Below, one piece after another: positions 63,361 to 64,000 of a DNA stretch of 64,000 bases. Source of the stretch: Syngnathus acus (taxonomy: Eukaryota > Chordata > Actinopteri > Syngnathiformes > Syngnathidae); assembly GCF_901709675.1 (NCBI RefSeq), contig NC_051103.1, positions 1,659,501-1,723,500 on the forward strand, read 5' to 3'. The notes below the pieces were generated by a model, which saw nothing but the letters and a program-made list of their open reading frames with translations, had not been told where the DNA came from and made no database searches. The number at the start of each line of letters is the position of its first letter. Position 1 is the stretch's first letter. The translations under genes and the position numbers were made by a program.

Positions 63361-64000
63361 AAAAAACTATTACATAAATAACACGTTTATAAAACCATCT
63401 GTGTCACTCCAATTCATCAAATCCATCGATCGTCCTTTGTCAACAATGCCGTGTGCAATCAGCATCGTGCACACTCTGTGCACAGCTCCCCACTAGCTGC
63501 AGCCGCCGAAAACCTCCCCTTCTCTATAAAAGTGCACAAAGTCCGACCGATGAAGCCGAAAATAGTCAAGCCGAACGCGTGGAGGTGCACTCGGGTGTCA
63601 CGCTGCTGTTACCCGGCCCGCCCCGGCCCCCTACCCCGCATCCCCCTGCCAATAGGCCGAACCAACCGCTAAAGGTTTTAGCCCGTCTGCTCGTGATGAA
63701 TTCAAACTTAGGTTTGTGCGCTGTTGTTAAATGATTTCTCTTTGTCCCCCGTGCTGCTTTTTTGTCAAGTTTGGGGGTCTTCAGGAGCACCATGCACCAC
63801 GGGGGCCGCCACTGCCGGGAGACGACATGTGGGCTCAGGTGCATCAGGTGAGCGCTCTAATTGGCTGCGATCATGTTTCATCACGAAACCCGCACGGCAG
63901 CAACGGCAATCGTCACGACACGCTCGCTTAAGTGCGACTTGAAATCCCCTCTTAGCAGCAGAGGGGACACGCTGGCAAGATGCTTGCCAGTCAGCTAAAG
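63361..64000. other. Right end of window, nothing recognised
   Basis: A C-rich patch (63615-63650) and short open frames without family signatures. No lectin exon, RNA gene or repeat end was seen. Confidence 0.4.

Overview
The window looks like a ray-finned (teleost) fish chromosome. It is intron-rich, dense in transposable elements of types typical of fish (Rex1-like, Rex3-like and L2 LINEs, Tc1 with IR/DR ends, hAT, Helitron, tRNA-derived SINEs, many MITEs) and contains a lectin gene family in many short exons. I see no bacterial or viral gene organisation and no CRISPR.

Layout. 1-13.7 kb is almost all mobile DNA: the protease-bearing N-terminal part of a Helitron (minus), a decayed L2 LINE (plus), two Rex1/CR1-like LINEs (minus) separated by an LTR-like repeat, a full hAT element with an intact 612-codon transposase (10454-13086), and the BED-finger end of a second hAT. 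13.7-40.4 kb (minus) is a tandem array of C-type lectin domain (CTLD) exons. I read it as three gene copies, all derived from a six-CTLD unit (A B C A' B' C'). G1 has the only visible signal-peptide exon but keeps only CTLDs A and B, and carries a nonsense codon. G2 has six CTLDs but is cut off exactly where the C-terminal tail should begin. G3 has six CTLDs plus a tail made of a rhamnose-binding (SUEL/Gal_lectin) domain, an F5/8 type C (discoidin) domain, an LCCL domain and a last CTLD. A fourth, inverted and broken copy (G4) lies at 57.4-62.1 kb (plus); a Rex1-like LINE has destroyed its centre.

41-57 kb has no host gene I can support. It holds SINEs, LINE fragments, and an 8-kb composite of inverted repeats (about 45.0-53.1 kb) into which an RTE/Rex3-like LINE, a Tc1 and a MITE have inserted. 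62.1-64 kb holds more MITE and Tc1 fragments and otherwise nothing recognisable.

Function. If expressed, G3 would be a multi-module, probably secreted glycan- and surface-binding protein: no transmembrane segment was seen, it ends in a Pro/Lys/Gln-rich tail, and it has at least four different carbohydrate- or lipid-binding folds. Whether G1 exon 1 is spliced to G2/G3 exons, or G2 and G3 have lost their starts, cannot be decided from sequence alone.
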